The notes under the pieces are model-generated. The model ran no database searches. It was given only the letters and a program-made list of their open reading frames with translations, and was not told where the DNA came from. Source: JACCSI01 sp035575715 (GTDB lineage Bacteria > Acidobacteriota > Vicinamibacteria > Vicinamibacterales > UBA2999). Taken from it: 64,000 nt of DNA. A program made the translations under genes and the position numbers. Each line of letters starts with the position of its first letter. Position 1 is the first letter of the stretch. Location: positions 310,001 to 374,000 of the forward strand of contig DATLXN010000006.1 in assembly GCA_035575715.1 (NCBI GenBank), given 5' to 3'. Of the stretch, positions 27,330 through 35,729 are shown piece by piece.

Positions 27330-29153
27330 ATGCATATGCGCACGCGATTACTTAGTCACGCACGGGCGGCCGCTGCGATCACATTGATCGCCGTGCTCGT
27401 CTTCGAACCGACGCTGTTGACGGCGCAGGCGCTAGAAAAGGCGCCGCCGCCGCTGACGCTCGAATTTGCCAGCGAGACATCGGCGACCGGCGTCGTCTTA
27501 CCCGCGGGTGGCAAGGCGCTGCTGCATGTCGTGCCGGGCAGCGGCGTACGGATGACCGGGTCATCAATGCCGATGAGTCCAACGGCAAAGGAGATCCGGT
27601 TCGAAGTCAAAAAGCCGACCGGCGCGCCGGTCAAGCTGGCTGCCACGCTCGATCCCACCAACAAGTTCTCGACGCTGTTCAAGGACACGGCGGCGACCGG
27701 TAGCTATACCGTCACCGCGTCGAGCGCGGACGGTTCGGTCACCGCGACCGGGACTTTCGTGGTGGCGACCGCCGAGGACATCGGCGACTTGGTCGACGCG
27801 CTGATCGATGCCCTGGAAGAAGCTAACGCCGAAGCGGCCAAGGCGGCCGAAGCCGCGCAAGCCGCGATCGCCGGCAAAGGCAGCTTTGACGGCGATGCCA
27901 AGGTCAAGCAGGCCATGACCGAGGTCGCGGCCGCGATCAAGGCGTTCCCGGCCGAACTCAGTAAGGCGCGGGCCGGCCTTAGCCAATTGAGCGGTGTCGC
28001 CAAGAAATATCCCGGCGGCGTCAAGCACCTGGCGCCAATCATCGACGAATTGAATCACGGCATCCAGGTCGCCACCCAGGCCGGCGACGGCATGCGCAAA
28101 GCGACGGCGGAACTATCCAGGAACTCGGGTCTGTGCGATCGGATCGATGCCGTCGCCGAAGTCCTCGGCGCGATGTCGCTCTATTTCGATCTGTGCGGCC
28201 GCCTGTTCGCCAAGGTGGTGCAGTTGGCGACGGACAAATATCTACCGGACAAGATCTACAACGACGCGATCCCCATCGACAAGCGCAACGCGGTCGAGAA
28301 GTTCAATCTTGGCGAATCGATGAAGGCGGTTGGCTCGGCGTTGAGCGGCGCGAAAGAAGGCGGCGCAGCCGGGGCGAGTGGCGGCTTGATCGAATTCGTC
28401 AAGAAGCCGCAGAACCTGTTGCTCGACACCGCGCAACTCCTCACCGGGCTCGCGTTCGACAAGCTGTGCGAGCGGATTCAGGGGCCGGTCACCGGCACAT
28501 TCCGCGTCGATGCGACGATCAACAAATCCAAGTTCTGGGGCTACCAGAACGCGATCAACGGCAAGTTGATGCTGCGTTACCAGAAAAGTCAGGTCAAGCC
28601 CGGGATGGCGGTGGAGGTCACCGGCGAGATCGAGGGCAACGGCGATATCCAGGCCTACGAAAACCTCATGGCGTTCAATCCGTTCAACGAAAAGTTCGTG
28701 GTCTTTCGTCACCTGTTTCAGCCGCCGGGCATGGGCGCGGCCGGACAGGCCGCGACCGACCCGCTCGGCAAAATCGCACGGTATGCCACGCCGGCCTACT
28801 TCCGCATCCCGGTCAAGGGCAAACTCCAGGGCGACAACCTGGAGATCACGATTGGTGACACGGCGATGGTCGACTTCAGTTCACAGATCAAAGGCCGCGC
28901 CTACTACCTGATGATCGCGCCGCCGGTGCTGCCGTACCTGTTGGCCAGCGACATCCCGATTGAGAAAGCGCAATTCGTCATCTCGCGAGGTCTGCGCACC
29001 ACCGCCACGATGCCGCTGACATCAACCACCAAGGGCAAACAGGTCTTCAAGATCGGCGACCAGACGTTCACCCGTAAAGAAGTGGTCTCGAACGGAGAAG
29101 TGACGGTGACGTGGAACCTGCGGGTGAAAGCCTGCAATCCTGAATGTCCTTAA
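27330..29153 (+). CDS. Exported protein of unknown function, three-part architecture
   Basis: I do not recognise this 607-residue protein. It has a signal peptide (ITLIAVLVFEPTLLTAQA) and then an Ig-like beta domain (about residues 40-150, ending TGSYTVTASSADGSVTATGT). A long Ala/Lys/Glu-rich amphipathic helical section (about 155-290) follows, then a Cys-containing helical section (NSGLCDRIDA, YFDLCGRLF) and a beta-rich C-terminal domain (about 400-607) with GKLQGDNLEITIGDTAMVDF. It ends in two close cysteines (ACNPECP). ATG 27330 is the chosen start; ATG 27336 is possible. It is divergent from the P1 peptidase gene and ends at a repeat hairpin. Codon use matches its neighbours. Confidence 0.75.
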   Translation: MHMRTRLLSHARAAAAITLIAVLVFEPTLLTAQALEKAPPPLTLEFASETSATGVVLPAGGKALLHVVPGSGVRMTGSSMPMSPTAKEIRFEVKKPTGAPVKLAATLDPTNKFSTLFKDTAATGSYTVTASSADGSVTATGTFVVATAEDIGDLVDALIDALEEANAEAAKAAEAAQAAIAGKGSFDGDAKVKQAMTEVAAAIKAFPAELSKARAGLSQLSGVAKKYPGGVKHLAPIIDELNHGIQVATQAGDGMRKATAELSRNSGLCDRIDAVAEVLGAMSLYFDLCGRLFAKVVQLATDKYLPDKIYNDAIPIDKRNAVEKFNLGESMKAVGSALSGAKEGGAAGASGGLIEFVKKPQNLLLDTAQLLTGLAFDKLCERIQGPVTGTFRVDATINKSKFWGYQNAINGKLMLRYQKSQVKPGMAVEVTGEIEGNGDIQAYENLMAFNPFNEKFVVFRHLFQPPGMGAAGQAATDPLGKIARYATPAYFRIPVKGKLQGDNLEITIGDTAMVDFSSQIKGRAYYLMIAPPVLPYLLASDIPIEKAQFVISRGLRTTATMPLTSTTKGKQVFKIGDQTFTRKEVVSNGEVTVTWNLRVKACNPECP

Positions 29154-29204
29154 GACGAAAGACGAAAGACGAAAGAAAAAAGATTTCGTCTTTGTCTTTT
29201 CGTC
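29154..29204. terminator. Bidirectional hairpin built from the 7-bp AAGACGA repeat
   Basis: Directly after the stop codon at 29153 come three GACGAAA heptamers. A short A-rich loop follows, then an imperfect inverted copy (TTTCGTCTTTGTCTTTTCGTC broken by one unit). The arms can form a long stem between two convergent genes, with A- and T-rich flanks on both strands. Position and structure suit a bidirectional terminator. Confidence 0.6.
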
Positions 29205-29211
29205 CTTCTCT

Positions 29212-31851
29212 TTAGAACGACAACGACGCCCCGATTTCCATTCGCCGAGGCGGCGCGGCTGAGGTCGCCCTGCCGAAGTACGGCGACTGCAGGTTCCCGA
29301 TGAACCCGTTGAAGTTGGTCGTGTTGAACAGGTTGAACACCTGCGCATAGATATCGAGGCGGAACCGGGTGTTCGCGCCTTCCATCATCACGATTCTCTC
29401 CGGGCCACCGCCGCCGTCGCCCGCGCCACCGGGGCCGCGCTGCGCGCTGACCCCACCACCTTGCGGAGGAGGTGGGGGCGGCATTCCCATCATCCCGGGA
29501 CCTCCTCCAAGCAACCCGCCCATGCTGATCGCGCGATTGACGCGCAGGTTGACGTTCCACTGCGATGCACCGCGCAGGCTGTTCCGCTCCACACCGGCCG
29601 GGCGATCGTTGAACACCGTGTCGCCGTTGTCGTCGCTGCCGGTGGTCAACGTGTAGGGCGGTGCCGACGAGAACTGCGCCTGCACGCTGGCCCGAATGCC
29701 GTAGGCCAGTGGGGTGTTGGCGAGCAGAAACAACCGGTGACGAATGTCCTGCGCCGACGGACCCCAGTCGGCGTCCGGGTCGTTGCTGTTGCCCGGCAAT
29801 GACAACGCCGAGTCGGCGTGATTGCGCGCGGACGCGTACTGGTAGGTGATATTGCCCATTGTCCGTCGCGCCGGCATCCGTAGCAACATGCCGACGCTAA
29901 TGCGGTCCGAGGCGCGTTGCCCGGTCGACCCGATCTCGGTGATATTGCCAGCCGACAGGTTGGGCCGCACGCCGTTGAACGGCGCGTTCACGTTGACCGA
30001 GCGCAGCACGTCGTGCGCGCGCGTCAGCATGTAATCGGAACGGAAATTACCCCACTGACCGAACGGCCGCTCATAGCCGATCGACGCCTGGTGGATGGTC
30101 GGTTGGGTCAACTGCGGGCCGAGCTGAATGCGGCTCGCCGCCAGCGCAATACCGGCATCGGTGCCGACATCCGGATACGCCGGGTTGATGATGACCTGGT
30201 CGATCTGATGCGTGCCGTCGACGCGGATGGTCTGTTCATAGATATTCGCATCGAGCCAGTCGTAGAACATGCCATAACCGCCGCGGACGTTGCCCTTACG
30301 CAACGCCCAGGTAAATGCCGCGCGCGGGGCTAAATTCCATTTGTCGTCGACGTTGGTCTGCACTTCCTGACGGACGCCGAGACTGACATTGACGTTCTTA
30401 CTCAGTCGGAAATCATCCTGGATGTACCAGCCCGCTTCGTACTGCGTGTAGGTCACTTCGGGGTCGCCGACGCGACGCGAATACGTCCGCGGGCGACCGG
30501 CGCGGAAGTCGTCGAGAGTCGCGAACGTGAATGTGCCGTTGGCGTTACTTTGTTGCGTGCTGTCCCACCAGCCACCGTCGACCTGCACGCCGGCCCGCAC
30601 CATGTGCTTGGCAATCGTGAAGTCGAAGTTCTGCGCGACCGTGAACTGACGGCCTTGGCGAAGCCCGGTCTGACCGGCGCCGCCAGAAGTGAAGTTATCG
30701 AGCACCCGCAAGGTCGGCAGCGTCGAGGCGGACATCGATTCATTGCGCGACTGCGTCACTTCAAATCGCAGTTCGCTGAACACCCTTTTGCCAATCGTGC
30801 GCGTGTTGCGGATGCGCAACGCGTCGGTGACCGTGTCGCTGTCGTAGGCGCGCTCGCTCAAGTCGAAATCGCCGACACCCAAATTTCGACGCGTGTTCTC
30901 GCGGCGCGAATACTCCGCACGGATCTGTCCGGACGCGCCGATCCCCTGTTCGAGGCGGACCGACGCATTCATGCCTTCCACCGGACGCCGCACCTGATCG
31001 TGAATCTCACCGTTGACCGTGCGCGCGACAATGGTCTGCGCGTCGTAGGAGATGTTGCCGTCGACTGATACCGACAGGCCAGTCTTGCCCTTGGCGAGCG
31101 GTCCCTGAAAATTGAACATGAACCGCTTTTGCTGCTCGGGCCCGCGCGCGGTGGCAAACGCGTTGGTCGCGTTGAGCGACTCATCGCGGAAGCCGAAGTT
31201 CATCATCCCGCGCCAATTACCCATGCCCGGTTTGGTGATCACCTCGATGCGCACCATCCCGGCTTCGTGATACTCGGCCGAATAGGAGTTGGTGTTGAAG
31301 CGAACCTGCTGGATTTGATCTTTCGGCGGCAGCCGCCCGCCGCGAAACCCGTCGATGAAGATCTGCGCGCCGGGGCCCGCCATCTGGCGCAGCTGTTCGG
31401 CCATTTCATCCGGGTCGTCGGACAGCCCGTCGATATCTTGTTGGTTGAGCGTCGTCGAAAAACCGTTATCCCGGCGCGACTCTGCCGATTGCTCGTTGAC
31501 CAGCACGTCCTCGTGAATGGCGACGGTCAATGTCGCCATCGCCGCGTTGTTGCCCCTCCTGACGTTGAGCGGCACGGTGTAGCCCTGAAACCCCTCGGCC
31601 TCGACGCGGACCTGGACGGTGCCGGGGAGCAGGTTGGTGAATGCTGCGACACCGTTCTGGTCGACCAGGACCTGCGTCTCGGCGCCCTTGGCGTCGACGA
31701 CCGACACGACGGCGTGGATCAACGCCGCCTCGGTTTCGTCGCGCACCGTGACGCGCAACGTCGACGTCCCTTGCGCCGCCGCCGAGAGCGGCACGCACAG
31801 CGATGCGAGAACAACCAGTGCACAGAACCAGCGCGGGGTCGCAGTTGTCAT
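29212..31851 (-). CDS. TonB-dependent receptor with N-terminal carboxypeptidase-regulatory domain (Oar-like)
   Basis: This 879-residue outer-membrane protein has a signal peptide (LVVLASLCVPLSAAAQG) and a CarboxypepD_reg domain (residues 30-115). A plug region follows (QIFIDGFRGGRLPPKDQIQQ and EVITKPGMGNWRGMMNFGF), then a C-terminal barrel ending in LSF with a terminal Phe, as expected for BAM-assembled barrels. A Gly/Pro-rich loop (PPPPPPQGGG) lies near residue 795. It should take up or bind a large ligand using TonB energy; the ligand is unknown. It starts 4 bp after the upstream secreted-protein gene, forming a two-gene operon. That operon is divergent from a two-component system. Confidence 0.92.
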   Translation of the reverse strand: MTTATPRWFCALVVLASLCVPLSAAAQGTSTLRVTVRDETEAALIHAVVSVVDAKGAETQVLVDQNGVAAFTNLLPGTVQVRVEAEGFQGYTVPLNVRRGNNAAMATLTVAIHEDVLVNEQSAESRRDNGFSTTLNQQDIDGLSDDPDEMAEQLRQMAGPGAQIFIDGFRGGRLPPKDQIQQVRFNTNSYSAEYHEAGMVRIEVITKPGMGNWRGMMNFGFRDESLNATNAFATARGPEQQKRFMFNFQGPLAKGKTGLSVSVDGNISYDAQTIVARTVNGEIHDQVRRPVEGMNASVRLEQGIGASGQIRAEYSRRENTRRNLGVGDFDLSERAYDSDTVTDALRIRNTRTIGKRVFSELRFEVTQSRNESMSASTLPTLRVLDNFTSGGAGQTGLRQGRQFTVAQNFDFTIAKHMVRAGVQVDGGWWDSTQQSNANGTFTFATLDDFRAGRPRTYSRRVGDPEVTYTQYEAGWYIQDDFRLSKNVNVSLGVRQEVQTNVDDKWNLAPRAAFTWALRKGNVRGGYGMFYDWLDANIYEQTIRVDGTHQIDQVIINPAYPDVGTDAGIALAASRIQLGPQLTQPTIHQASIGYERPFGQWGNFRSDYMLTRAHDVLRSVNVNAPFNGVRPNLSAGNITEIGSTGQRASDRISVGMLLRMPARRTMGNITYQYASARNHADSALSLPGNSNDPDADWGPSAQDIRHRLFLLANTPLAYGIRASVQAQFSSAPPYTLTTGSDDNGDTVFNDRPAGVERNSLRGASQWNVNLRVNRAISMGGLLGGGPGMMGMPPPPPPQGGGVSAQRGPGGAGDGGGGPERIVMMEGANTRFRLDIYAQVFNLFNTTNFNGFIGNLQSPYFGRATSAAPPRRMEIGASLSF

Positions 31852-31855
31852 GGCG

Positions 31856-32821
31856 TTACTTTTTTTCGAACAGATCGGCCTTGACGTTCGGATTGACTTT
31901 GACTTTCTCGATCGTCCACTCCTCGATGGTCTTGCCCTCGACGGATTGCGTCAGCCGATGCGGCAGCAGCACGCCGTCGACCTTCTTGAAGTCGCCAAGG
32001 TAGAGCGTCACAGCGCTCGGCACCGGCGGAGGCATTTGCTCGCGGCGACGGGCCACTTCTTCCGGGGTTGGTCTCTGACCGCCGCCCGCTCCACCGCCAA
32101 GCGGTGGGCCATCGGGACGACCGGCGCCGGGCGCCCCGCCGCCGCCCGGACCGCCGCGACGACCCCCCGGCCCGCCTGGCCCACCGGGGCCGCCCATCAT
32201 GTTGATGCGTGGCCGCACCTCGGTGTACTGCAGCATCAACGGCATGTGCGTCGATTGGTCGACGAAGATGCGCGTGCTCTGCCCGGCTTCGTTTTTAATT
32301 TCGAGGACATCAGCCTTGCCTTCTGGTGCTTCGGCCACGGCCACGAACGTCGGCTGCAGGTTGTGGCCGCCCAGGAAGGCGAGCGCGTAGCGATTGAATT
32401 CATTGCGGAGGCGACGCACGCGCGCCTGCTCGAGCTGTTCGGGATTGAGTTCAGCACTGCCTGGCCCGCGCATCACGATTTGCATCCCGCCACCCATGCC
32501 GCCGCGATTCTGCATGTCTTCCCAAGCCTTATCGCCGGCCAGCACCGAGGTGCGCTCCATCGACATGCCGGCCATCATTTCGACGTCCTCACTGCGATGC
32601 ATGCGGTCGGGAGCCTGCAGCGTGAGCACCAGGGTGCCGGTCATTTGCCGCTGCCCCATCTCGCGCGCGAACGGACCTTCGAGCGCCAGGGCCTTGACTT
32701 GCGTCAGCTTGTCGCCGCCCAGTGCGTCGCGCATTTGCTTCATGATGTCGACCGCCTTGTCCTGAGCCGCGACGGGTACGGTCAGCGCCACGAGTGCAGT
32801 CGCGCAGAGTAGATGTTTCAT
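31856..32821 (-). CDS. Exported LolA-like protein with Gly/Pro-rich insert, partner of TonB receptor
   Basis: This 321-residue exported protein begins KHLLCATALVALTVPVAAQD and then DIMKQMRDALGG, the opening style of outer-membrane lipoprotein-sorting (LolA-like) proteins. A glycine/proline-rich stretch of about 55 residues (around 205-260, GGPGGPGGPGG type) interrupts the beta fold before TLYLGDFKKVDGVLLPHRL. No lipobox is seen, so it is probably periplasmic. ATG 32821 is chosen because GAGGA lies 9 nt upstream. The next gene, a TonB receptor, starts 4 bp after this stop; the pair is one operon. A role as accessory ligand-binding or receptor-loading factor is inference. Confidence 0.75.
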   Translation of the reverse strand: MKHLLCATALVALTVPVAAQDKAVDIMKQMRDALGGDKLTQVKALALEGPFAREMGQRQMTGTLVLTLQAPDRMHRSEDVEMMAGMSMERTSVLAGDKAWEDMQNRGGMGGGMQIVMRGPGSAELNPEQLEQARVRRLRNEFNRYALAFLGGHNLQPTFVAVAEAPEGKADVLEIKNEAGQSTRIFVDQSTHMPLMLQYTEVRPRINMMGGPGGPGGPGGRRGGPGGGGAPGAGRPDGPPLGGGAGGGQRPTPEEVARRREQMPPPVPSAVTLYLGDFKKVDGVLLPHRLTQSVEGKTIEEWTIEKVKVNPNVKADLFEKK

Positions 32822-32870
32822 GTGTGAGGTCCTCATCACCTAACAATACGCAGGTTCCGGCGCTCCAGAC

Positions 32871-32951
32871 GTTAAGCCTCCGCAAAGAGGTTGTTAAGGA
32901 TGTAAAAAGCGAATTTCCTGCGATTTTCAGGCGATTTTCGCGTGCTAGACT
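32871..32951. promoter_or_regulatory. Divergent control region with three 11-bp direct repeats and -10 box
   Basis: Three tandem 11-bp units lie at 32909-32919, 32920-32930 and 32931-32941 (core GCGATTTTC, the first with one change). They are immediately followed by a TAGACT -10 box (32946-32951), 8 nt before the GTG of the histidine kinase gene. One-turn spacing is the hallmark of OmpR/PhoB-family binding sites. A second pair, GTTAAG at 32871 and 32893, is spaced 22 bp and lies towards the divergent TonB operon. The -35 region is covered by the repeats, as in activator-dependent promoters. Confidence 0.6.
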
Positions 32952-32959
32952 GCCCCTCA

Positions 32960-34936
32960 GTGACGCGCTTTCGTCCCAGAATTTCCGGTGTTACCGTGCT
33001 TGCCGCGGCGGTCCTGGTGCTGCTGCCGGCACTGGCCTGGTTGCAGTACTCGTGGCTCGATCAGATCGCCGATGCGGATCGCGAACGGCGTGAGCGCACG
33101 TTGCAGACGGCGGCCTCGCAACTCGCGCAGGATTTTGACGGCGAACTGGGCAAAGCAGTCTTGGGCCTGCAGATCGAACCGGCCATCGTCGAGGAACAAA
33201 ACTGGGCGGGCTACGCCGAGCGCTACCAGTTGTGGGCTGACGCGGCACTCACCCCTGAGGTAGTCAAGTCGATTTACTTCGTGGACGGCACCACTGCCCG
33301 GTCAGACGGTCACGAGCCGCGTCTGCGGGTCTGGAACCCCGGCGCGCAGACCTTCGATCAGACGCCGTGGCCGGAAGAACTGGCGTCGATCCGCACGCGA
33401 TTCCTGCACGACTCGCGAGTCACCCTCGACATGCAGATCGCACGGCCGTGGCGACCCGGGGAGCGTGACGAGCGGCGCGAGCGCGGTGCTCAGCGGGTGA
33501 TTCTTCCGCCGACGCCGGGCGGCGACGAACAGTCGATCATCATGCCGGTGATGCGGATCAGTGCACCGCTCGCCGGTGACCTGCCGCAGGGTCCTCCCGA
33601 CGTCAGGATGTTGGGATTCACGATCATCCGCCTCAACCTCGCGGCACTCGGCGCCGACGTCTTGCCGGTCCTGGTTCGTCGTCATCTATTCAATGACGGC
33701 TCGCCGAGCGACTATCTTGTCGCCGTCGTTGGCCGAGAGAATCCGAACCGGGTGATTTTTGAATCAGAGCCAGGCGCGGCGACGCTCGCCACAGATAGCC
33801 CGGATGCGACGATGCCGTTGCTTGGCGCGCGGATGGGTCCGTTCATGTTGATGGGCCGTGACGGCCGGCGCGGGCCGCGCGTCGAGATCAATCGCGGCGG
33901 CCGTGCCGACGCCGTGCGCACACCGCCGTCGCCGGCACCACGGCCACCAGAAGATACCAACGTCGTGGTCAGCGTGATCGAATCGCGCCGTAACGAACGC
34001 GGTCCGTTGCCGAGCCGACTTGGTGGCGGTCCGGAAGGGCATTGGCGGCTGGTAGCGAAGCATCGTGCGGGTTCGCTGGAAGCCGCGGTCGTCGCGGCAC
34101 GCACGCGCAACTTTGCGTTGAGTTCGGGCATCCTGCTGCTGCTGGCGACCGCGATCGGGTTGATCGTGGTGTCGGCGCGTCGTGCCGACCGGCTGGCGCG
34201 GCAGCAGCTGGAATTTGTCGCAGCCGTCTCGCACGAGTTGCGCACACCGGTGTCGGTGATCGGCGCGGCAGCCGGCAACCTGGCCGACGGCGTGGTCGAA
34301 GAACCGGGCCGAGTCAAGAAATACGGCGCGACGATCCAGACAGAGGCACGCCGATTGGCTGAAACCGTGGAGCGGGTGCTGCAGTTGGCGGGGATCGCGG
34401 CAGGGCGGGCCGCCGCCTCGCCGGATCTGGTTGCCGGCCACACGCTGATTCTCGAAGCGCTCAGTGCGGTGCGTCATGAGATCGAATCGGCCGGAGTCAC
34501 CGTCGAACGACGCCTGCCGGATGTCCTGCCGTCGGTGCGCGGCGATGCGGTGGCGCTGCGTTCCGCGGTGCAGAACCTGATTGGCAACGCCGTCAAGTAC
34601 GGGGGCGAGAGCCGCTGGGTCGGGATCTCTGCCGAAGCGACCGGACGCCGGCTACGGATTAGGGTCGAGGACCGCGGCATCGGCATCACCGCTGAGGATC
34701 GCAAACAGATGTTCGAGCCGTTTTATCGCGGGCGCGAGGCGGTCGCCCGGCAGATTCAGGGCAGTGGTCTCGGGCTCCACCTCGTCCGGCGCATCGTCGA
34801 AGCCCATGGCGGCGGCGTCACGGTGCAGAGTGAGCCGGGCAAGGGCACGACCTTTACGATCGAGCTCCCCATCGCACCCGACGCCACGGTGCCACTGGAA
34901 AGTTCTAGTGCCTTCAGCGCGCGTCCTTCTCGTTGA
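32960..34936 (+). CDS. Sensor histidine kinase (periplasmic sensor, HisKA-HATPase)
   Basis: This 658-residue inner-membrane kinase has a first membrane helix (VLAAAVLVLLPALAWLQY) and a large periplasmic domain of about 350 residues. That domain is rich in Arg and Pro and has no recognised fold. A second helix (SGILLLLATAIGLIVVSA) follows, then HisKA with phospho-His in FVAAVSHELRTPVSV (about residue 425) and HATPase motifs NLIGNAVKYGG and GSGLGLHLVRRIVEAHGG. GTG 32960 is chosen: the -10 box 8 nt upstream makes this a leaderless start, while the earlier GTG at 32942 lies upstream of it. It overlaps the response-regulator gene by 29 bp, so the two are coupled. It sits between two TonB receptor units. 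Confidence 0.92.
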   Translation: MTRFRPRISGVTVLAAAVLVLLPALAWLQYSWLDQIADADRERRERTLQTAASQLAQDFDGELGKAVLGLQIEPAIVEEQNWAGYAERYQLWADAALTPEVVKSIYFVDGTTARSDGHEPRLRVWNPGAQTFDQTPWPEELASIRTRFLHDSRVTLDMQIARPWRPGERDERRERGAQRVILPPTPGGDEQSIIMPVMRISAPLAGDLPQGPPDVRMLGFTIIRLNLAALGADVLPVLVRRHLFNDGSPSDYLVAVVGRENPNRVIFESEPGAATLATDSPDATMPLLGARMGPFMLMGRDGRRGPRVEINRGGRADAVRTPPSPAPRPPEDTNVVVSVIESRRNERGPLPSRLGGGPEGHWRLVAKHRAGSLEAAVVAARTRNFALSSGILLLLATAIGLIVVSARRADRLARQQLEFVAAVSHELRTPVSVIGAAAGNLADGVVEEPGRVKKYGATIQTEARRLAETVERVLQLAGIAAGRAAASPDLVAGHTLILEALSAVRHEIESAGVTVERRLPDVLPSVRGDAVALRSAVQNLIGNAVKYGGESRWVGISAEATGRRLRIRVEDRGIGITAEDRKQMFEPFYRGREAVARQIQGSGLGLHLVRRIVEAHGGGVTVQSEPGKGTTFTIELPIAPDATVPLESSSAFSARPSR

Positions 34937-35597
34937 AGACGAGCCGGGGTTGCAGCTGGCGCTGAGCGATCGGCTGGCGTCAGAAGGCTACCGCGTCGAA
35001 ACGGCAGGCGACGGCGACACCGCGGTGCGACGGGCAGTTGCGGAACCATTCGACCTGATCATTCTCGACGTGATGCTGCCGGGGCGCGATGGCTTTGACG
35101 TCGCGCGGACGGTGCGCCAGCAGGGCGTGCAGACCCCCATCCTGATGCTGACCGCGCGCAGCCAGGTCGTCGATCGCGTCGTCGGGTTGAAGCTCGGCGC
35201 CGACGACTATTTGACCAAGCCCTTTGAAATGATCGAGTTGATGGCGCGGCTCGAGGCACTGCTGCGGCGGGCGCCGACGACCAGCGGCGCGTCGGTCGAC
35301 CGCTACCAGTTTGGCGATGTGGTGGTGGACGCGCGGAAGGCCGAAGTGACGCGCGGCGGTGCGGCGCTGGATTTATCGGCGAAGGAATTTCATTTGCTGC
35401 GCTACTTCATCGAGCATCGCGGCGCGACGATCTCGCGCGAGGAGCTGCTCCAGGAAGTGTGGGGCTACCACTCGATGCCTTCGACCCGGACGGTGGACGT
35501 GCACGTCGCCTGGCTGCGCCAGAAGCTCGAGCCCAACCCCAAGATGCCGCAATACATCCTCACGGCGCACGGATTGGGCTACAAGTTCGTCGGGTAG
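34908..35597 (+). CDS. OmpR-family response regulator
   Basis: This 229-residue regulator has a receiver domain (residues 1-118). The phospho-acceptor Asp is in LIILDVMLPGRDG (about residue 53), and Thr/Lys landmarks are in LMLTARS and LTKPFEMIEL. A winged-helix Trans_reg_C domain follows (EFHLLRYFIEHRGATISREE, TVDVHVAWLRQKLE). The GTG at 34908 lies inside the kinase gene and places LLVEDEPG at the usual position. It is presumably phosphorylated by the coupled kinase and would bind 11-bp-spaced direct repeats such as those upstream of its own operon and of the divergent TonB operon. A REP-like hairpin and a separate promoter follow it. Confidence 0.95.
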   Translation: MPSARVLLVEDEPGLQLALSDRLASEGYRVETAGDGDTAVRRAVAEPFDLIILDVMLPGRDGFDVARTVRQQGVQTPILMLTARSQVVDRVVGLKLGADDYLTKPFEMIELMARLEALLRRAPTTSGASVDRYQFGDVVVDARKAEVTRGGAALDLSAKEFHLLRYFIEHRGATISREELLQEVWGYHSMPSTRTVDVHVAWLRQKLEPNPKMPQYILTAHGLGYKFVG

Positions 35598-35607
35598 CGC
35601 CTCGGCC

Positions 35608-35625
35608 AGGACCCGAAGCGGTCCT
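35608..35625 (+). terminator. Hairpin after the response-regulator gene
   Basis: AGGACC-CGAAGC-GGTCCT forms a perfect 6-bp stem with a 6-nt loop, 10 nt after the stop codon. No U-tract follows, so termination may be weak or factor-dependent. Confidence 0.4.
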
Positions 35626-35634
35626 AGCAACCGA

Positions 35635-35663
35635 TTGATCGACATAGACGACGGTAGTAGAGT
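35635..35663 (+). promoter_or_regulatory. Sigma-70-type promoter of the second TonB receptor
   Basis: TTGATC (35635-35640) and TAGAGT (35658-35663) are separated by exactly 17 bp. Transcription would begin near 35670, giving a leader of about 60 nt with GGGAGGA just before ATG 35730. This contrasts with the many leaderless starts nearby. Confidence 0.6.
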
Positions 35664-35729
35664 CCCCCCAACACTCGTCGCGCGTTACGTCCCGGGAATC
35701 TTCCGTGCGTTCACCAAGGGAGGACAGGA

